Positions 34,220-44,900 of a stretch of DNA of 64,000 nt are shown here, piece after piece. Source of the DNA: Sediminitomix flava (GTDB taxonomy: Bacteria; Bacteroidota; Bacteroidia; Cytophagales; Flammeovirgaceae); assembly GCF_003149185.1 (NCBI RefSeq), contig NZ_QGDO01000001.1, positions 1,178,001 through 1,242,000 on the forward strand. The letters are read 5' to 3'. How positions within the stretch are numbered: position 1 is the first letter of the stretch; each line of letters starts with the position of its first letter. The translations under genes and the position numbers were made by a program. The notes under the pieces are model-generated. The model did no database searches. It was not told where the DNA came from and worked only from the letters and a program-made list of their open reading frames with translations.

Positions 34220-35419
34220 TTAAACAGCTTCAACAGAAATCATCGTTTTCAAACGGTGGATAATCTCCAAACAAGCTCTTCCATTATGATAAGGACATTT
34301 CCATGGCCCTACTTTATCGTCTTCTAAGTTTGGTACACCATTTTTATCTACTCTCCAATACCATTCGCCACTTTGGTTAATCAAATTGGCTTTAATATAT
34401 TCCCAATTCTTTTTTGCTGCGTCCAGATAAGAAGTCTTGTTTGTTAGTTGGAATGCATTGACAAAACCGACCATTGCTTCTGCTTGTGGCCACCAATGTC
34501 TTTCATCGTCAATATGACCATTTGCAGCCTCATTTAAGATAGAGCCATCGTCTGCGATACCATGTTTTAAGGTCACATCCACCATTCTTAAGCAAACTTC
34601 TTGTACTCTTTCAAGTAACATTCCATCTCCAAGAATTGCGGCAGCTTCTTCCAAAAGCCAAGAACCTTCAATGTCATGTCCGAAAGAGACTTCATTAGAC
34701 TTAATGGTCCAATCTTCTTCCATGAATAGGTTAAAGTTTGCAGTTCTGTTGTCAATGATTTTTTCTAAGAAAACAATAATCAGATTCCTTAATTGTGCTT
34801 TGAGTAAACCATCTTGATGCACTCGGTACAGTGCTGTATAAGCCTCCAAAATATGGAGGTGCGTATTCATTGTTTTCTTTTCGTTGGCATCTTTTTCACT
34901 CAGACGCAAATCTTCCAAGATATCCCACTCTCTTGTGCAAGCCTCAAAGTAACCATTATAATATTTGTCGAAACTATGTTCTTCAATATCTAGGAAAAGC
35001 TTCATCGCGGTATCAAGGGCTTCTTGATCTTTGGTCGCTTTATAATATTCAGCCATAGCATAAATCGTAAAGCCAATCGCATAGATCTGCTTTTTGGTTT
35101 CGATTGCTTTACCATCAGCATCAAGCATCCAATACACGCCTCCAAATTCTTTATCAATAAAGAACTTTTGGATGTATTCATAGGCTCTTCTAGCCATTTC
35201 CAAATATTCTGCTTTTTGGTAATGCTGATAAGCAACTGAGAATGTCCACAAAATACGAGCATTTAATACGGAGCCTTTCGGAGCATCTTTCACAATAGTA
35301 TTATCATGTAGAATTTGTCCGTAAAAACCACCTCGCTCAAAATCTTGTGTATGATCAATCCAATATTGAAGGATGTTTTCTCTGAACTCTTGATCTAATT
35401 CGTTGATGAAGTTTTCCAT
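34220..35419 (-). CDS. Cellobiose 2-epimerase (mannobiose to mannosylglucose)
   Basis: The protein has 399 residues with no signal, so cytoplasmic. It belongs to the AGE superfamily of (alpha/alpha)6 barrels: WIDHTQDFERGGFYGQI, SVLNARILWTFS, TMNTHLHILEAYTALYR, SFGHDIEGSWLLEEA and RHWWPQAEAMVGF. The last three carry the histidines used for proton abstraction and return in this family. Next to GH130 phosphorylase, its role is C2 epimerisation of beta-1,4-mannobiose to 4-O-beta-mannosyl-glucose, as established for the Bacteroides fragilis pathway. A terminator-like hairpin separates it from the GH130 gene. Confidence 0.9.
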   Translation of the reverse strand: MENFINELDQEFRENILQYWIDHTQDFERGGFYGQILHDNTIVKDAPKGSVLNARILWTFSVAYQHYQKAEYLEMARRAYEYIQKFFIDKEFGGVYWMLDADGKAIETKKQIYAIGFTIYAMAEYYKATKDQEALDTAMKLFLDIEEHSFDKYYNGYFEACTREWDILEDLRLSEKDANEKKTMNTHLHILEAYTALYRVHQDGLLKAQLRNLIIVFLEKIIDNRTANFNLFMEEDWTIKSNEVSFGHDIEGSWLLEEAAAILGDGMLLERVQEVCLRMVDVTLKHGIADDGSILNEAANGHIDDERHWWPQAEAMVGFVNAFQLTNKTSYLDAAKKNWEYIKANLINQSGEWYWRVDKNGVPNLEDDKVGPWKCPYHNGRACLEIIHRLKTMISVEAV

Positions 35420-35433
35420 GCTACTTAAAGTTT

Positions 35434-35471
35434 AAAAACGGCTTATGCGAACAGACATAAAGCCGTTTTTT
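35434..35471 (-). terminator. Terminator-like hairpin between GH130 and epimerase genes
   Basis: The stem AAAACGGCTT/AAGCCGTTTT extends with CATAA pairs; on the minus strand it is followed by TTTTTAAAC. It lies inside the gene row, so partial read-through is expected. Confidence 0.65.
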
Positions 35472-35527
35472 GATGAGGAATAAATTAGAATTTTGAATAT
35501 AGAGACAAGACATGCCTTGTCTCTACC

Positions 35528-36718
35528 CTATAAACCCAAAGCTTTCAACGCCTCTTCATTCTTATCTACCATTGCATTGATGGTATCTACAGAATCGGCT
35601 GAAGTGAGCTTATCTTCAGGAGTGTTTAAACAGTAATCTACTAACTTGTCGATTGTGGACGTGGCTACATGCAATCGGGTATCCGATGAAGCATAATATA
35701 TTTTTACTGATCCATCTTCATCTGCAATCCAACCATTAGCAAAAGCAACGTTAGAAACATCTCCTACTCTTTCTTCTTCGTAAGGAGCGATGAAGTGACC
35801 ACCTGGTAAGGCAATCATTTTCGATGGATCGGCTAAGTCAGTCATAAACATATAAAGTGTGTAACGAAGACCTGCGGCAGTGTTTCTTACACCATGCGCC
35901 AAATGCAACCAACCTTTTGAGGTTTTGATTGGTGTTGGTCCTTGTCCGTTTTTCACTTCATAAATCGTGTGATAAGTTTTGTTGTGAATGATTGTTTCTT
36001 CTTTCACTTCTGCGTTTTCCATAGAGTCTGTGAAGCCCCAACCGATTCCTCCTCCAGAACCTGTATCAATAAATCCGTCTTGCGGACGTGTATAAAGCGC
36101 ATATTTTCCATTTACAAATTCAGGATGCAAAACCACATTTCTTTGCTGCCCCGAATAGGTCACCAAATCAGAAAGACGCTCCCAATTCACCAAGTCTTTT
36201 GTACGTGCAATACCGCATTGTGCTACTGCCGAAGAAGTATCTCCTTTTGGTGCATTTGGGTCTTTTCTTTCCGTACAGAATAATCCATAAATCCAACCGT
36301 CTTCATGTTTGGTCAAACGCATATCATATACGTTGGTATCTGGCTGATCTGTTTGTGGTAAAGTGATTGGTCGATCCCAAAAACGGAAATTATCAATTCC
36401 GTTAGGGCTTTCCGCTACGGCAAAGAATGACTTACGGTCAACGCCTTCTACACGAACAACCACTACATATTTTCCATCAAACTTGATAGCACCTGCATTG
36501 AAAGTAGCATTCATCCCGATACGCTCCATAAGCATCGGATTATCTTTCTCATTGAAGTCATATCTCCAAGTCAGTGGCGTATGCGCTCTTGTAAGTACAG
36601 GATTTACATATTTCTCAAATACACCATTGCTTTTTGCTTTTGGAGCATTTGCTTTTCGTAATAAACTCTCTTGCTCTTCGAATAAACGAACTACTTTATT
36701 TTTGAATGTCTTTTCCAT
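35528..36718 (-). CDS. GH130 4-O-beta-mannosyl-glucose phosphorylase
   Basis: The protein has 396 residues, cytoplasmic, with a five-bladed propeller expected. It cleaves mannosylglucose with phosphate to alpha-mannose 1-phosphate and glucose. Visible are the GH130_1-type segments [36 protein letters not shown] (with the catalytic Asp near residue 132; Asp131 in the B. fragilis enzyme), [21 protein letters not shown] and [15 protein letters not shown]. Subfamily 1 fits the adjacent epimerase. It is transcribed after the symporter gene, with a repeat element in the 465-bp gap. Confidence 0.93.
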   Translation of the reverse strand: MEKTFKNKVVRLFEEQESLLRKANAPKAKSNGVFEKYVNPVLTRAHTPLTWRYDFNEKDNPMLMERIGMNATFNAGAIKFDGKYVVVVRVEGVDRKSFFAVAESPNGIDNFRFWDRPITLPQTDQPDTNVYDMRLTKHEDGWIYGLFCTERKDPNAPKGDTSSAVAQCGIARTKDLVNWERLSDLVTYSGQQRNVVLHPEFVNGKYALYTRPQDGFIDTGSGGGIGWGFTDSMENAEVKEETIIHNKTYHTIYEVKNGQGPTPIKTSKGWLHLAHGVRNTAAGLRYTLYMFMTDLADPSKMIALPGGHFIAPYEEERVGDVSNVAFANGWIADEDGSVKIYYASSDTRLHVATSTIDKLVDYCLNTPEDKLTSADSVDTINAMVDKNEEALKALGL

Positions 36719-36863
36719 TACAATCTATATTTTGAATGTTTTTTGTCTGATTGATTTTACTTTACAGTGTAAGTAGGTGGATATATGAATTCAGGTAATT
36801 TCGATTTTCATTCAAATTGATTTTTCACAGTGGAAACAATCTTTTATTGATTTGATCGCAGTC

Positions 36864-37090
36864 TTCATTTTTTGTCTTGACACAAAAAACGAAGCAAAAA
36901 AAGTCAAGTCCCATTCAATCATCCTCCCCGCAAATCAGCCCAAACTCCACGCGATGGGACAAACAGCCCTCTTAGGCGTATTAGCGGGAAGCTTGCCACA
37001 AAAGCGGAGAAGCGAAGACTCGTGGGGTGACCGTTTTTTATGTGGCTTGATTTTCTTTGGTTCGTTTCTTTTATCAAGAAAAGAAATGAA
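36864..37090. repeat. Palindromic-ended intergenic element
   Basis: A ~227-bp segment has imperfect inverted ends of about 45 bp (36864-36909 versus 37046-37090), and its interior is visibly GC-richer than the surroundings. Short open frames exist on both strands but follow the inverted repeat and show no start signals. It lies in the 465-bp gap between the symporter and GH130 genes. Confidence 0.7.
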
Positions 37091-37183
37091 CACTACAATC
37101 AGAGTAAGAAAGACAATACCCACTATGCATGAATTACTAAGAACGAAAAGTAAACTCGTTTTCATATGTCCTACTACTTAAGC

Positions 37184-39073
37184 CTAGATTACCTCTGCTT
37201 TCTCTTCCTCTTTTACTACAGTCTCTCCATCTGGATTAACTGCATTTTCTAGGTTGTCCCACCAGTTTTTCTTTAAGATGAGTACTGTGATTGCGCAAAT
37301 AGCTGCTGTTACGAAGAAGGATGTTTGTTCTTTGATCACGATGTAAATCGGCATGATGGTAAGCGTACTTTGCCATACAATCCCGACGATTACATTGACC
37401 ATATCACGTTTGAAATCTTTATTCTTTCTGATCTGTGGATTTTCTGCCACTACTTTATCGTGGATAGGTTTCCAGAATCCCCAAGGACGAACTTTGATAT
37501 AGAAGGCTTTCAAAGTTTCTTCGTCTGTTGGTTCGGTTACAAGAGAACCAATGATACTACCCGCCATAGATACTGCAAACATGAGTGGGAAGTAGTAAAG
37601 CTCTAGTATATCTGGGAAGAGCATTGGGAAGACCATAGAAGCGGCAATACCTGTAGCCATACCCCAGAAGAATCCATGACCATTAAATCTCCACCAGTAC
37701 CATTTCAAGATGTTGGCTGCGATATACCCTCCGTACAATGCTGATACAATCCACTGCAATACGGAGTTGATATTTTTCACATAAAAACCAATGATGGTAC
37801 TGACAACCACTACCAAAGCAGAGATGATATAACTTGCCGTCATTTGGCTCTTTCTACCTGCTTTCGGGTTGATATATCTTAAATAGATGTCATTTACTAA
37901 ATAGGCAGGTGCGGCATTTACTGTAGAAGCAAAAGTGGACATGAACGCGGCTAACAATCCTGCCAACAGTAGTCCTTTTAATCCTGTAGGCACAAACTCG
38001 TTGATGGCCATCGGAAGGATATTCTCAAAGTCAAAAGCGATACCCGCTTCATTGATTTCATCGCTAAAGAAGACGATTGCCAATACCGCAAAACCAGTAA
38101 TCATCAAGTATCTTGGGAAAAGCAAAACAAGGGATACAAAACCCGACATCTTTGCTGCTTCTTTCGGTGTTTTGGTCGAAAGAATTTTCTGCATATCGAA
38201 GTTTGGTGCTGGCCCTGCCATAGATGCGAAGAAGCCTTTGAAGAGCATCATCATGAAGAAGATACCAAACATAGAGAAACCATCTTCTGAAATTCTTTCA
38301 TTTACGGCTGGAATCAGATTTCCCCAATCCATATTCAATTCCCAAGCGAAGAACGGATTTGTCCAACCTTCTGGCGTCATTAGAGCTAATGTCTCTGGTG
38401 AAACTTTTGCCATCGCAATTCCTGCAATTACCAAAGCTGAAACGGTCATGATCGCAAACTGAATTACATCAGTCCAAACGATACTGAGCATCCCCCCCAT
38501 TACGACATAGAAAGTTGCGATTGTTGTAAACACAATTCCGTAGAAGTGTGGAACATATTGCAGAGGAATATCAAATGGAACGTATTGTCCAACAAATTCC
38601 CATGGCAAGAAGATTTCCATAAATTTACCGATCCCGATAAAGCCATAGCTCAAGAAACCTAGTACACTCAAAAGGGCAAAAACGACCACAATCATATGCG
38701 ACATTTTCCCTGAAGTCCCATCTCCAAATCGGATACGAATCCATTCAGCTCCTGTAAGTACATTCGATTTTCTTAGCCAAATAGAAAGGTAAATCATTAA
38801 GAAAATCTGATTGAAAACAGGCCATAACCAAGGAACCCAAACACTCTTCAATCCATATATAAAGGCTAAATACACCATCCACATCGTTCCCGAAATGTCA
38901 AACATTCCTGAGGCATTCGAAAGCCCGAGCATATACCAAGGAAGCGTGTTCCCTCCAAGGAAATAGGATTCCATATTTTTTGAGGCTTGCTTTTTTAACC
39001 ACAGCCCCACCAAAATGGTCGAGAGTAGATAAAGCCCTATGATCGATAAATCTAAAATTTCTAGTTGCATCAT
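37184..39073 (-). CDS. Sodium/solute symporter (SSS family), probable mannobiose importer
   Basis: The protein has 629 residues with about 13-14 membrane segments. SSS hallmarks are DLSIIGLYLLSTILVGLWLKK and SYFLGGNTLPWYMLGLSNASG at the N-terminus, ATFYVVMGGMLSIVWTDVIQF in the fifth/sixth spans and AFMSTFASTVNAAPAYLVNDIYL, where the STFASTVN serines/threonines form the second sodium site. The position next to GH130 and the epimerase suggests uptake of mannobiose or related disaccharides across the inner membrane (inference). It is the first gene of the symporter-GH130-epimerase-GH5 row. Confidence 0.92.
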   Translation of the reverse strand: MMQLEILDLSIIGLYLLSTILVGLWLKKQASKNMESYFLGGNTLPWYMLGLSNASGMFDISGTMWMVYLAFIYGLKSVWVPWLWPVFNQIFLMIYLSIWLRKSNVLTGAEWIRIRFGDGTSGKMSHMIVVVFALLSVLGFLSYGFIGIGKFMEIFLPWEFVGQYVPFDIPLQYVPHFYGIVFTTIATFYVVMGGMLSIVWTDVIQFAIMTVSALVIAGIAMAKVSPETLALMTPEGWTNPFFAWELNMDWGNLIPAVNERISEDGFSMFGIFFMMMLFKGFFASMAGPAPNFDMQKILSTKTPKEAAKMSGFVSLVLLFPRYLMITGFAVLAIVFFSDEINEAGIAFDFENILPMAINEFVPTGLKGLLLAGLLAAFMSTFASTVNAAPAYLVNDIYLRYINPKAGRKSQMTASYIISALVVVVSTIIGFYVKNINSVLQWIVSALYGGYIAANILKWYWWRFNGHGFFWGMATGIAASMVFPMLFPDILELYYFPLMFAVSMAGSIIGSLVTEPTDEETLKAFYIKVRPWGFWKPIHDKVVAENPQIRKNKDFKRDMVNVIVGIVWQSTLTIMPIYIVIKEQTSFFVTAAICAITVLILKKNWWDNLENAVNPDGETVVKEEEKAEVI

Positions 39074-39333
39074 ACTTACTGTTCCTACTGTATAAAAAAT
39101 TGTGTTGTTCTAACAGTCTTCACACTGCATTGCGTTTTTGCATAGCACAAAATTGAAGAAACAGTGATGCGAATTGAGGGGGGTAATCTTTCAATTAAGA
39201 CGAAAAATCATCCATTCTGATAACATAGAGGGGGATAGCTTTCGGTATTTGTATTTCTGAAATATGACTAGAACTATAGATTTCTCTATTCGATGATATT
39301 GTAGTGTTTAAATTGGCATTAGATGTGGAACCG

Positions 39334-39540
39334 TTAAGTACTAGGACAAATGTTTTCGGGATAAAACTTTACTGTTCTTAGAGTTGCTCTAAGAACTCAT
39401 AAATGAAAGAGAAAGTCTTCAGACTCGAAAAATATACATAAAATTGAGTCTGAAGACTCTTACTCTCATCAATCAAACCTTAGATAGCTTCGCAAACTCT
39501 AAGGATAGTTACACTCGTTTTCTTTTGTCCAAGTACTTAA
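39334..39540. repeat. MITE-like dispersed repeat, copy B
   Basis: The 207-bp element has terminal inverted repeats TTAAGTACTAGGAC and GTCCAAGTACTTAA (one mismatch). Internal hairpins match copy A at 30834 in order: the 10-bp TTCTTAGAG hairpin, the AGTCTTCAGACTC/GAGTCTGAAGACT pair and the 13-nt-loop hairpin (39478-39504). Overall identity to copy A is high by eye. Bases 39074-39333, between it and the symporter gene, show no feature. Confidence 0.85.
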
Positions 39541-39567
39541 AAATTCTATGAAATGAAAGCGTTAATC

Positions 39568-39690
39568 AAAGTCTATATTTGAGCGTAGCGAGTTTAGACT
39601 TTTTAGCGAGAATGGAATAGAATTTAGGTGAAGCATCTTAGCCATGGCCTTTTGTTACTTTTGGCTTGACCCAAACGTAAGAGAAAAATA
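39568..39690. repeat. Decayed hairpin fragments upstream of the sulfatase gene
   Basis: A hairpin AAAGTCTA/TAGACTTT (39568-39602) encloses a GAGCGTAGCGAG-containing loop. A second, degenerate inverted pair, GTTACTTTTGG near 39656 and CCCAAACGTAAG near 39671, resembles an end of other intergenic repeats. Bases 39691-39848 hold only AT-rich leader sequence. Confidence 0.45.
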
Positions 39691-39848
39691 AAGCATCTTA
39701 TATATCTATAATCAAATCTATTACTTTATACAATTTCCCCTTCTCTTTGAGACCTCTCTCCCCCTCACATTTGGTACATAAAAATGAAATTGCTGTAAAA
39801 GTAAAAAGGTGAAATCGTCATCATTTTTTGATCAAAATTGATAGCACA

Positions 39849-41651
39849 ATGAATAGATTTTTAAAAACAGCTTCAGCATTATTTCTCGCAAGTCAACTTG
39901 GAGCTTGTTCGATAGATACAGTAGAGGAGCAAAAACCTAATGTATTACTTATTCTGACAGACGATCAAGGTTGGGGAGATTTATCCTTCAATGGGAATCA
40001 GCATTTACAGACCCCAAACTTAGATGGACTTTTTGAGCAAAGTACCGTTCTTTCCAATTTTTATGTCAACCCTGTTTGTGCACCAAGTCGTGCGTCATTA
40101 TTGACAGGACGTTACAATTTGCGTACGGGAACTTCTTGGGTGACGCGTGGGACTGAAAACATGCGAACTGAAGAAGTTACGATGGCTGAAATTTTTAAAG
40201 ATGAAGGTTATAAAACGGGACTTTTCGGGAAGTGGCATAATGGTGCGCATTACCCACAAGACCCTAACGGACAAGGTTTCGATGAATTTTGGGGCTTCTG
40301 TGCTGGGCATTGGTCAAATTACTTCGACACAGAGCTTCAGCACAATCAAGAAATGACGCCTACAAAAGGATATATTACAGATGTTTTGACTGATAAAGCA
40401 ATGGTATTTATGGAAGAAAATAAAGAAAAACCGTTCCTCTGCTTTGTACCTTACAATACACCACATACGCCTTTCCAAGTAGCTGATAAATATTTTGATA
40501 AGTATAAAGATATTGACTTTGGAAAAGGAGAAGAGGGAAATAAACAAATTGCGGCCGTCTATGGAATGATTGATAACATGGATGAAAATATCGGGCGAAT
40601 GCTTCAGAAAATGGAAGATTTAGACTTGGATGAAAATACAATCGTGATTTTCCTTACGGATAATGGCCCTCAGCAATACCGTTATAATGGCGCTTTTAGA
40701 GGTAGAAAAACAGATGTACTTGAAGGTGGTGTAAGGGTTCCGTTCGCTATAAAGTGGCAAAACCAAATACAATCACAGAAAATCATGCAATTTTCAGCAC
40801 ATATCGACATTCTTCCAACGCTTCTTGATCTATGTAAAATTGAAAAACCACAGTACTTAAAACTAGACGGTATCAGTTTATCAAAAAGTATTATGGGAGA
40901 AAAAAATAAAGAAAGTGATAGAATTCTCTTTGACATCATGACAAATCAAGATGTTGTATCAGACTATAAAGGAACAGCTATTCAAGCCCCTTACAAATGG
41001 GTGATTGAACATGGAAAAAAGTCGCTTTACAATATTAAACATGACCCTAGCGAACAATCCAACTTAATAGACTCTCTGAATGAAAAAGGAAAGCAATTAG
41101 AATTAGCTTACTTGAATTGGTTTGATGATGTTACCAAAAATGGGTTTGACCCTTTCTTAATTCCAGTGGGTTACAATCAAGCTCCTGTTGTTCAGCTTCA
41201 AGCACATGAAGCAAGATTAGTTGGAGACTTAAAGTACAAACATAGCGTTCACGGTTGGGCTCATGATTGGGTAATCAATTGGAAAAATACCACAGATCGG
41301 ATTGAGTGGGATATTGACGTAATAGAAGATAGTAGTTTTGAAATCTTTTTAAATTATAGCTGTTCAGAAGATCAGATTGGATCAGGACTAATGGTAAAAG
41401 CAAATGGACAAGAACTTCGTACAACTATTTCGGAAGCATTTATACCTACCCAAATTGATAGTCCTGATAGGGCTTCAAGAGAGCAAGAAGCCTATGAACA
41501 AACTTGGGGAAAACTTTCTTTAGGTAAAATTCAATTGCCTAAAGGGAAACATACGATTTCACTTTCTGCTACAAAAATAGGCAAAACTGAGGTTGGAGAA
41601 CTCAAGAATATAACAATGAGTAAACAGGTTGGCAACCTAGTTAAAATATAA
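39849..41651 (+). CDS. Sulfatase lipoprotein (formylglycine type)
   Basis: The protein has 600 residues from the ATG at 39849. Lipoprotein signal with LGAC, Cys at 20. The type I sulfatase domain (about 30-430) has metal ligands in LLILTDDQGWGDL, the formylglycine motif CAPSR with Cys77 then LLTGRYNLRTGT, GKWHNG, and LTDNGPQ. A C-terminal beta-sandwich of about 150 residues (from about 450) could bind carbohydrate. It would remove sulfate esters, which implies a sulfated glycan, unexpected in a plain mannan locus. No maturase (anSME or FGE) gene is in the window. It is on the plus strand, opposite to the locus. Confidence 0.9.
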   Translation: MNRFLKTASALFLASQLGACSIDTVEEQKPNVLLILTDDQGWGDLSFNGNQHLQTPNLDGLFEQSTVLSNFYVNPVCAPSRASLLTGRYNLRTGTSWVTRGTENMRTEEVTMAEIFKDEGYKTGLFGKWHNGAHYPQDPNGQGFDEFWGFCAGHWSNYFDTELQHNQEMTPTKGYITDVLTDKAMVFMEENKEKPFLCFVPYNTPHTPFQVADKYFDKYKDIDFGKGEEGNKQIAAVYGMIDNMDENIGRMLQKMEDLDLDENTIVIFLTDNGPQQYRYNGAFRGRKTDVLEGGVRVPFAIKWQNQIQSQKIMQFSAHIDILPTLLDLCKIEKPQYLKLDGISLSKSIMGEKNKESDRILFDIMTNQDVVSDYKGTAIQAPYKWVIEHGKKSLYNIKHDPSEQSNLIDSLNEKGKQLELAYLNWFDDVTKNGFDPFLIPVGYNQAPVVQLQAHEARLVGDLKYKHSVHGWAHDWVINWKNTTDRIEWDIDVIEDSSFEIFLNYSCSEDQIGSGLMVKANGQELRTTISEAFIPTQIDSPDRASREQEAYEQTWGKLSLGKIQLPKGKHTISLSATKIGKTEVGELKNITMSKQVGNLVKI

Positions 41652-41687
41652 ACCAATTCTAATCATAAAGTATTAACATTCTCATAT

Positions 41688-41716
41688 AAGGATAGCAAAA
41701 AAGCTATCCTTTTTTA
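41688..41716 (+). terminator. Rho-independent terminator after sulfatase
   Basis: A perfect 9-bp stem AAGGATAGC/GCTATCCTT with loop AAAAAA is followed by TTTTT. Confidence 0.88.
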
Positions 41717-41864
41717 TTGATTAACAAATAAATCACAACATCAAATAGTCTAATTGTAAATATTAAATAGTTAGCATCTATAACTTATCTAAGTATGTAT
41801 TGTACTTTAAAGACTTGACATATTCTTTTAACACTATAATATCGAAAGATCGTCCAATACCTCA

Positions 41865-41872
41865 TAATTTTG
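41865..41872 (+). promoter_or_regulatory. Candidate -7 element of the giant GLUG gene
   Basis: TAATTTTG fits TAnnTTTG, 67 bp before the ATG at 41939. No convincing -33 element is seen. Confidence 0.35.
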
Positions 41873-41938
41873 AATGCTAAATATTTAACTAATTTTTACT
41901 GCTTAAAAAACAAACTGTATAATTAGACTTTTTTTACA

Positions 41939-44900
41939 ATGAGGAAGTTTTACCTTTTTTTTATTCTTCTAGGTTTCACTCAATCTTTATGGGCTCAAAC
42001 TAGGCCTACAAAGGGGAATGGAAACAGTTCCGATCCTTTCCAAATTGAAAATCTAGATCATCTCAGATGGCTCTCTGAGGGAGGAAGCGATGGAATGACT
42101 AATGCTGAACGTTGGAATAAAAATTATATTCTAATGGCAGACATCGATGCTTCAGAAACTAGCACATGGAATGACGGGCTTGGTTTTAGCCCTATTGGGG
42201 TATTACCAGATAAGTTTCAAGGAAACTTTAATGGTAATCGTCATACAATTTCCAACCTATACATTAATCGACCAGATGAAGACCAAGCGTCCTTTATTGG
42301 TTATGCGTTGAATGCCCTGATTACCAATTTAGGTATCGTAGATGCTAATATAACAGGTGCTCGAATAATAGGTGGTATCATAGGCTATTCATATGATTCT
42401 GATGTGAAATATTGTTACACTTCAGGTACTTTGACTGGAACTGATTACGTCGGAGGTATCATGGGATATGCTAATGATTATAGCTATGTTTACGATTCCT
42501 TTACATCTGCTTCTATAAGTGGAAATGATAAAGTAGGTGGTATCATTGGTGAAGGAATTTCATATTCTAGGATATACAGTTCATATGCTTTTGGACCTAT
42601 TGCAGGAATTTCAAATGTTGGTGGCATTTATGGTGTTGCAAACCCAGCATATGCATATAACACATACTGGGACTCTGAAACTACAGGGCAAGTTACAGAT
42701 GCCTACCTAAGTGCATCTTCCGGCTTAGCTACATCTGATTTTGCTACTGTTGATAATTTCTCAAGTTGGGATTTTGAAAACGTTTGGACAATCACTACAC
42801 AAACAGATATAGATAGCAATCCAAGACCTTATCTCAAGTGGATGCTTTTTGATGATTACATTGAAGTTTTTGCATCACCTGTTGAGGCTGATAAATCTCT
42901 TACTGAAACAGATTACTACAACTATGGAGATGAAATCACTCTAGAAACTACTGCACATCCAGGCTTTACATTTAGCCACTGGGAAAATGCAGAAGGTGTT
43001 AATATCTCAACAGAGAACCCTTATACATTCACTTATTCAGCGGATTCTACATCAAAATATACAGCTGTATTTGAGTATAGCTTTGAATTTGCTGGTGGTG
43101 ATGGTAGTTCAAGTGATCCTTATCAAATTGAAACACTAGAGCAATTATCATATTTGAGTTATGTTCGTAGCTTATTCCATAAGTCCTTCATTTTAATAAA
43201 TGATATAGATGCTACTGAAACAAGTTCATGGAATGAGGGCAAAGGATTTGAGCCACTTGGATACGATAGAGAATATAGTTCAACTGGAACTTCTTACTCA
43301 ACCTATGCTTTCAATGGAGATTTTAATGGAAATAATCATGTGATTTCAAACCTCACGATTAACCGCCCGACGGAAGAATACATCGGACTTTTCGGATATT
43401 TATCTAATGCTAAAGTATATAATTTAGGCCTTACAGATATTAATATTCAAGGAAATAATAATGTCGGAGCAATAGTAGGATACGCTTATAATTCAGAAGT
43501 AAAATCTACCTATTCCACAGGTCAAATAAATGGAATCAATTATTCTGGGGGTATTGTAGGTCGTATAAGTTCCTCATCTATTGAAAACTCGATCTCATTT
43601 GCAGACATTACATTGTCATCAAATTATGGCGGAGGACTAACAGGCTATATGCACAACAGTAGCATTAAAAATTCATATTCCACTGGTAGCGTTACAGGTA
43701 ACAGTTCTATTGGAGGTTTAGTAGGGTATTATATCTCAGGAAATATTACCGACTCTTATTGGGATAAGGAAACTTCTGGCTTAACTTCTTCTTCAGGTAG
43801 TGATGACAGTTTTGGTTTGACTACTACGCAATTCTCTGATATATCTAATTTTACAAATTGGGATTTCAATGGAATATGGGAAGTTACAACACTTTCTGAT
43901 ATTGACTCAAATCCTAGACCATACCTTCAAGCTTTCATCTATGAATATTTTATATCGTTAGATGCTAGTCCATCTGAAGCGACTGCAAACCTTGAAGGAT
44001 ACGGTGGAGTAGTTGTTGATAGTGAAATAACTCTAACTACAACTGCTAAAAATGGATATGAATTCTTAAAATGGACGAACTCTGAAGGTGATAGTATTTC
44101 AAATGAAAATTCATTTACGTTTGTATTTACGGCTGATAGTTCTACTCAATATACAGCTCATTTCATAGAAAATTATGAATTTGCTGGTGGTGATGGTAGT
44201 TCAAATGACCCTTATCAAATAGCCAACCTAGAACAGTTGGAATACCTCAGTAACGTTTCATCTCTTTGGAGAGATAGTTTTATACTAACTACTGACATTG
44301 ATGCATCTGAAACTGCTACTTGGAATAACGGTAAAGGTTATAGACCTATAGGTAGTAGTAATCAACCATTTTACGGTGACTTCGACGGTAACAATCATAC
44401 GATATCAGGTCTTACTATAAATCGTCAAAATGAAGAATACTCAGGTCTATTTGGCTATGTTTTAAATGCTAGTTTTCAAAATATTGGACTTGTAGATGTT
44501 AATATATTAGGGTCTAATTATACTGGAGCTTTAATTGGCTACAACTGGAATAGCAGCGTCAGTCACGCTTATTCAACAGGAACTGTAAGCGGTAATGAAT
44601 TTGTCGGAGGACTTCTTGGATATCAATATACATACGATAACTCTGCATTTGTTGAACACTCCTTCTCATCTGCAGATATTATTGCTGAAAGCAGAGCCGG
44701 AGGATTGGTTGGCCACCTATCTAGTGGTTATGTAGAGAATACTTATGCCACAGGAAGTATTACAGGTAGTAGTTCTACTGGGGGTATAGTTGGTACCAAA
44801 AACTCAGCTGGTATTGTAAATAATTCATATTGGGATATTGAAACAACAGGTTTGACTACTTCTTCTGGTAGTCTTGATAGCTTTGGGCTAACTACTTTAG

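Noticed and set aside
36852-37181. Open frames on both strands (109 and 76 codons) between symporter and GH130 genes
   Set aside because: They coincide with an inverted-repeat element, mirror one another in composition, and lack a credible start or family pattern.
37935-38462. 175-codon plus-strand frame opposite the symporter gene
   Set aside because: Antisense shadow of a membrane protein; its composition is explained by the complementary codons.
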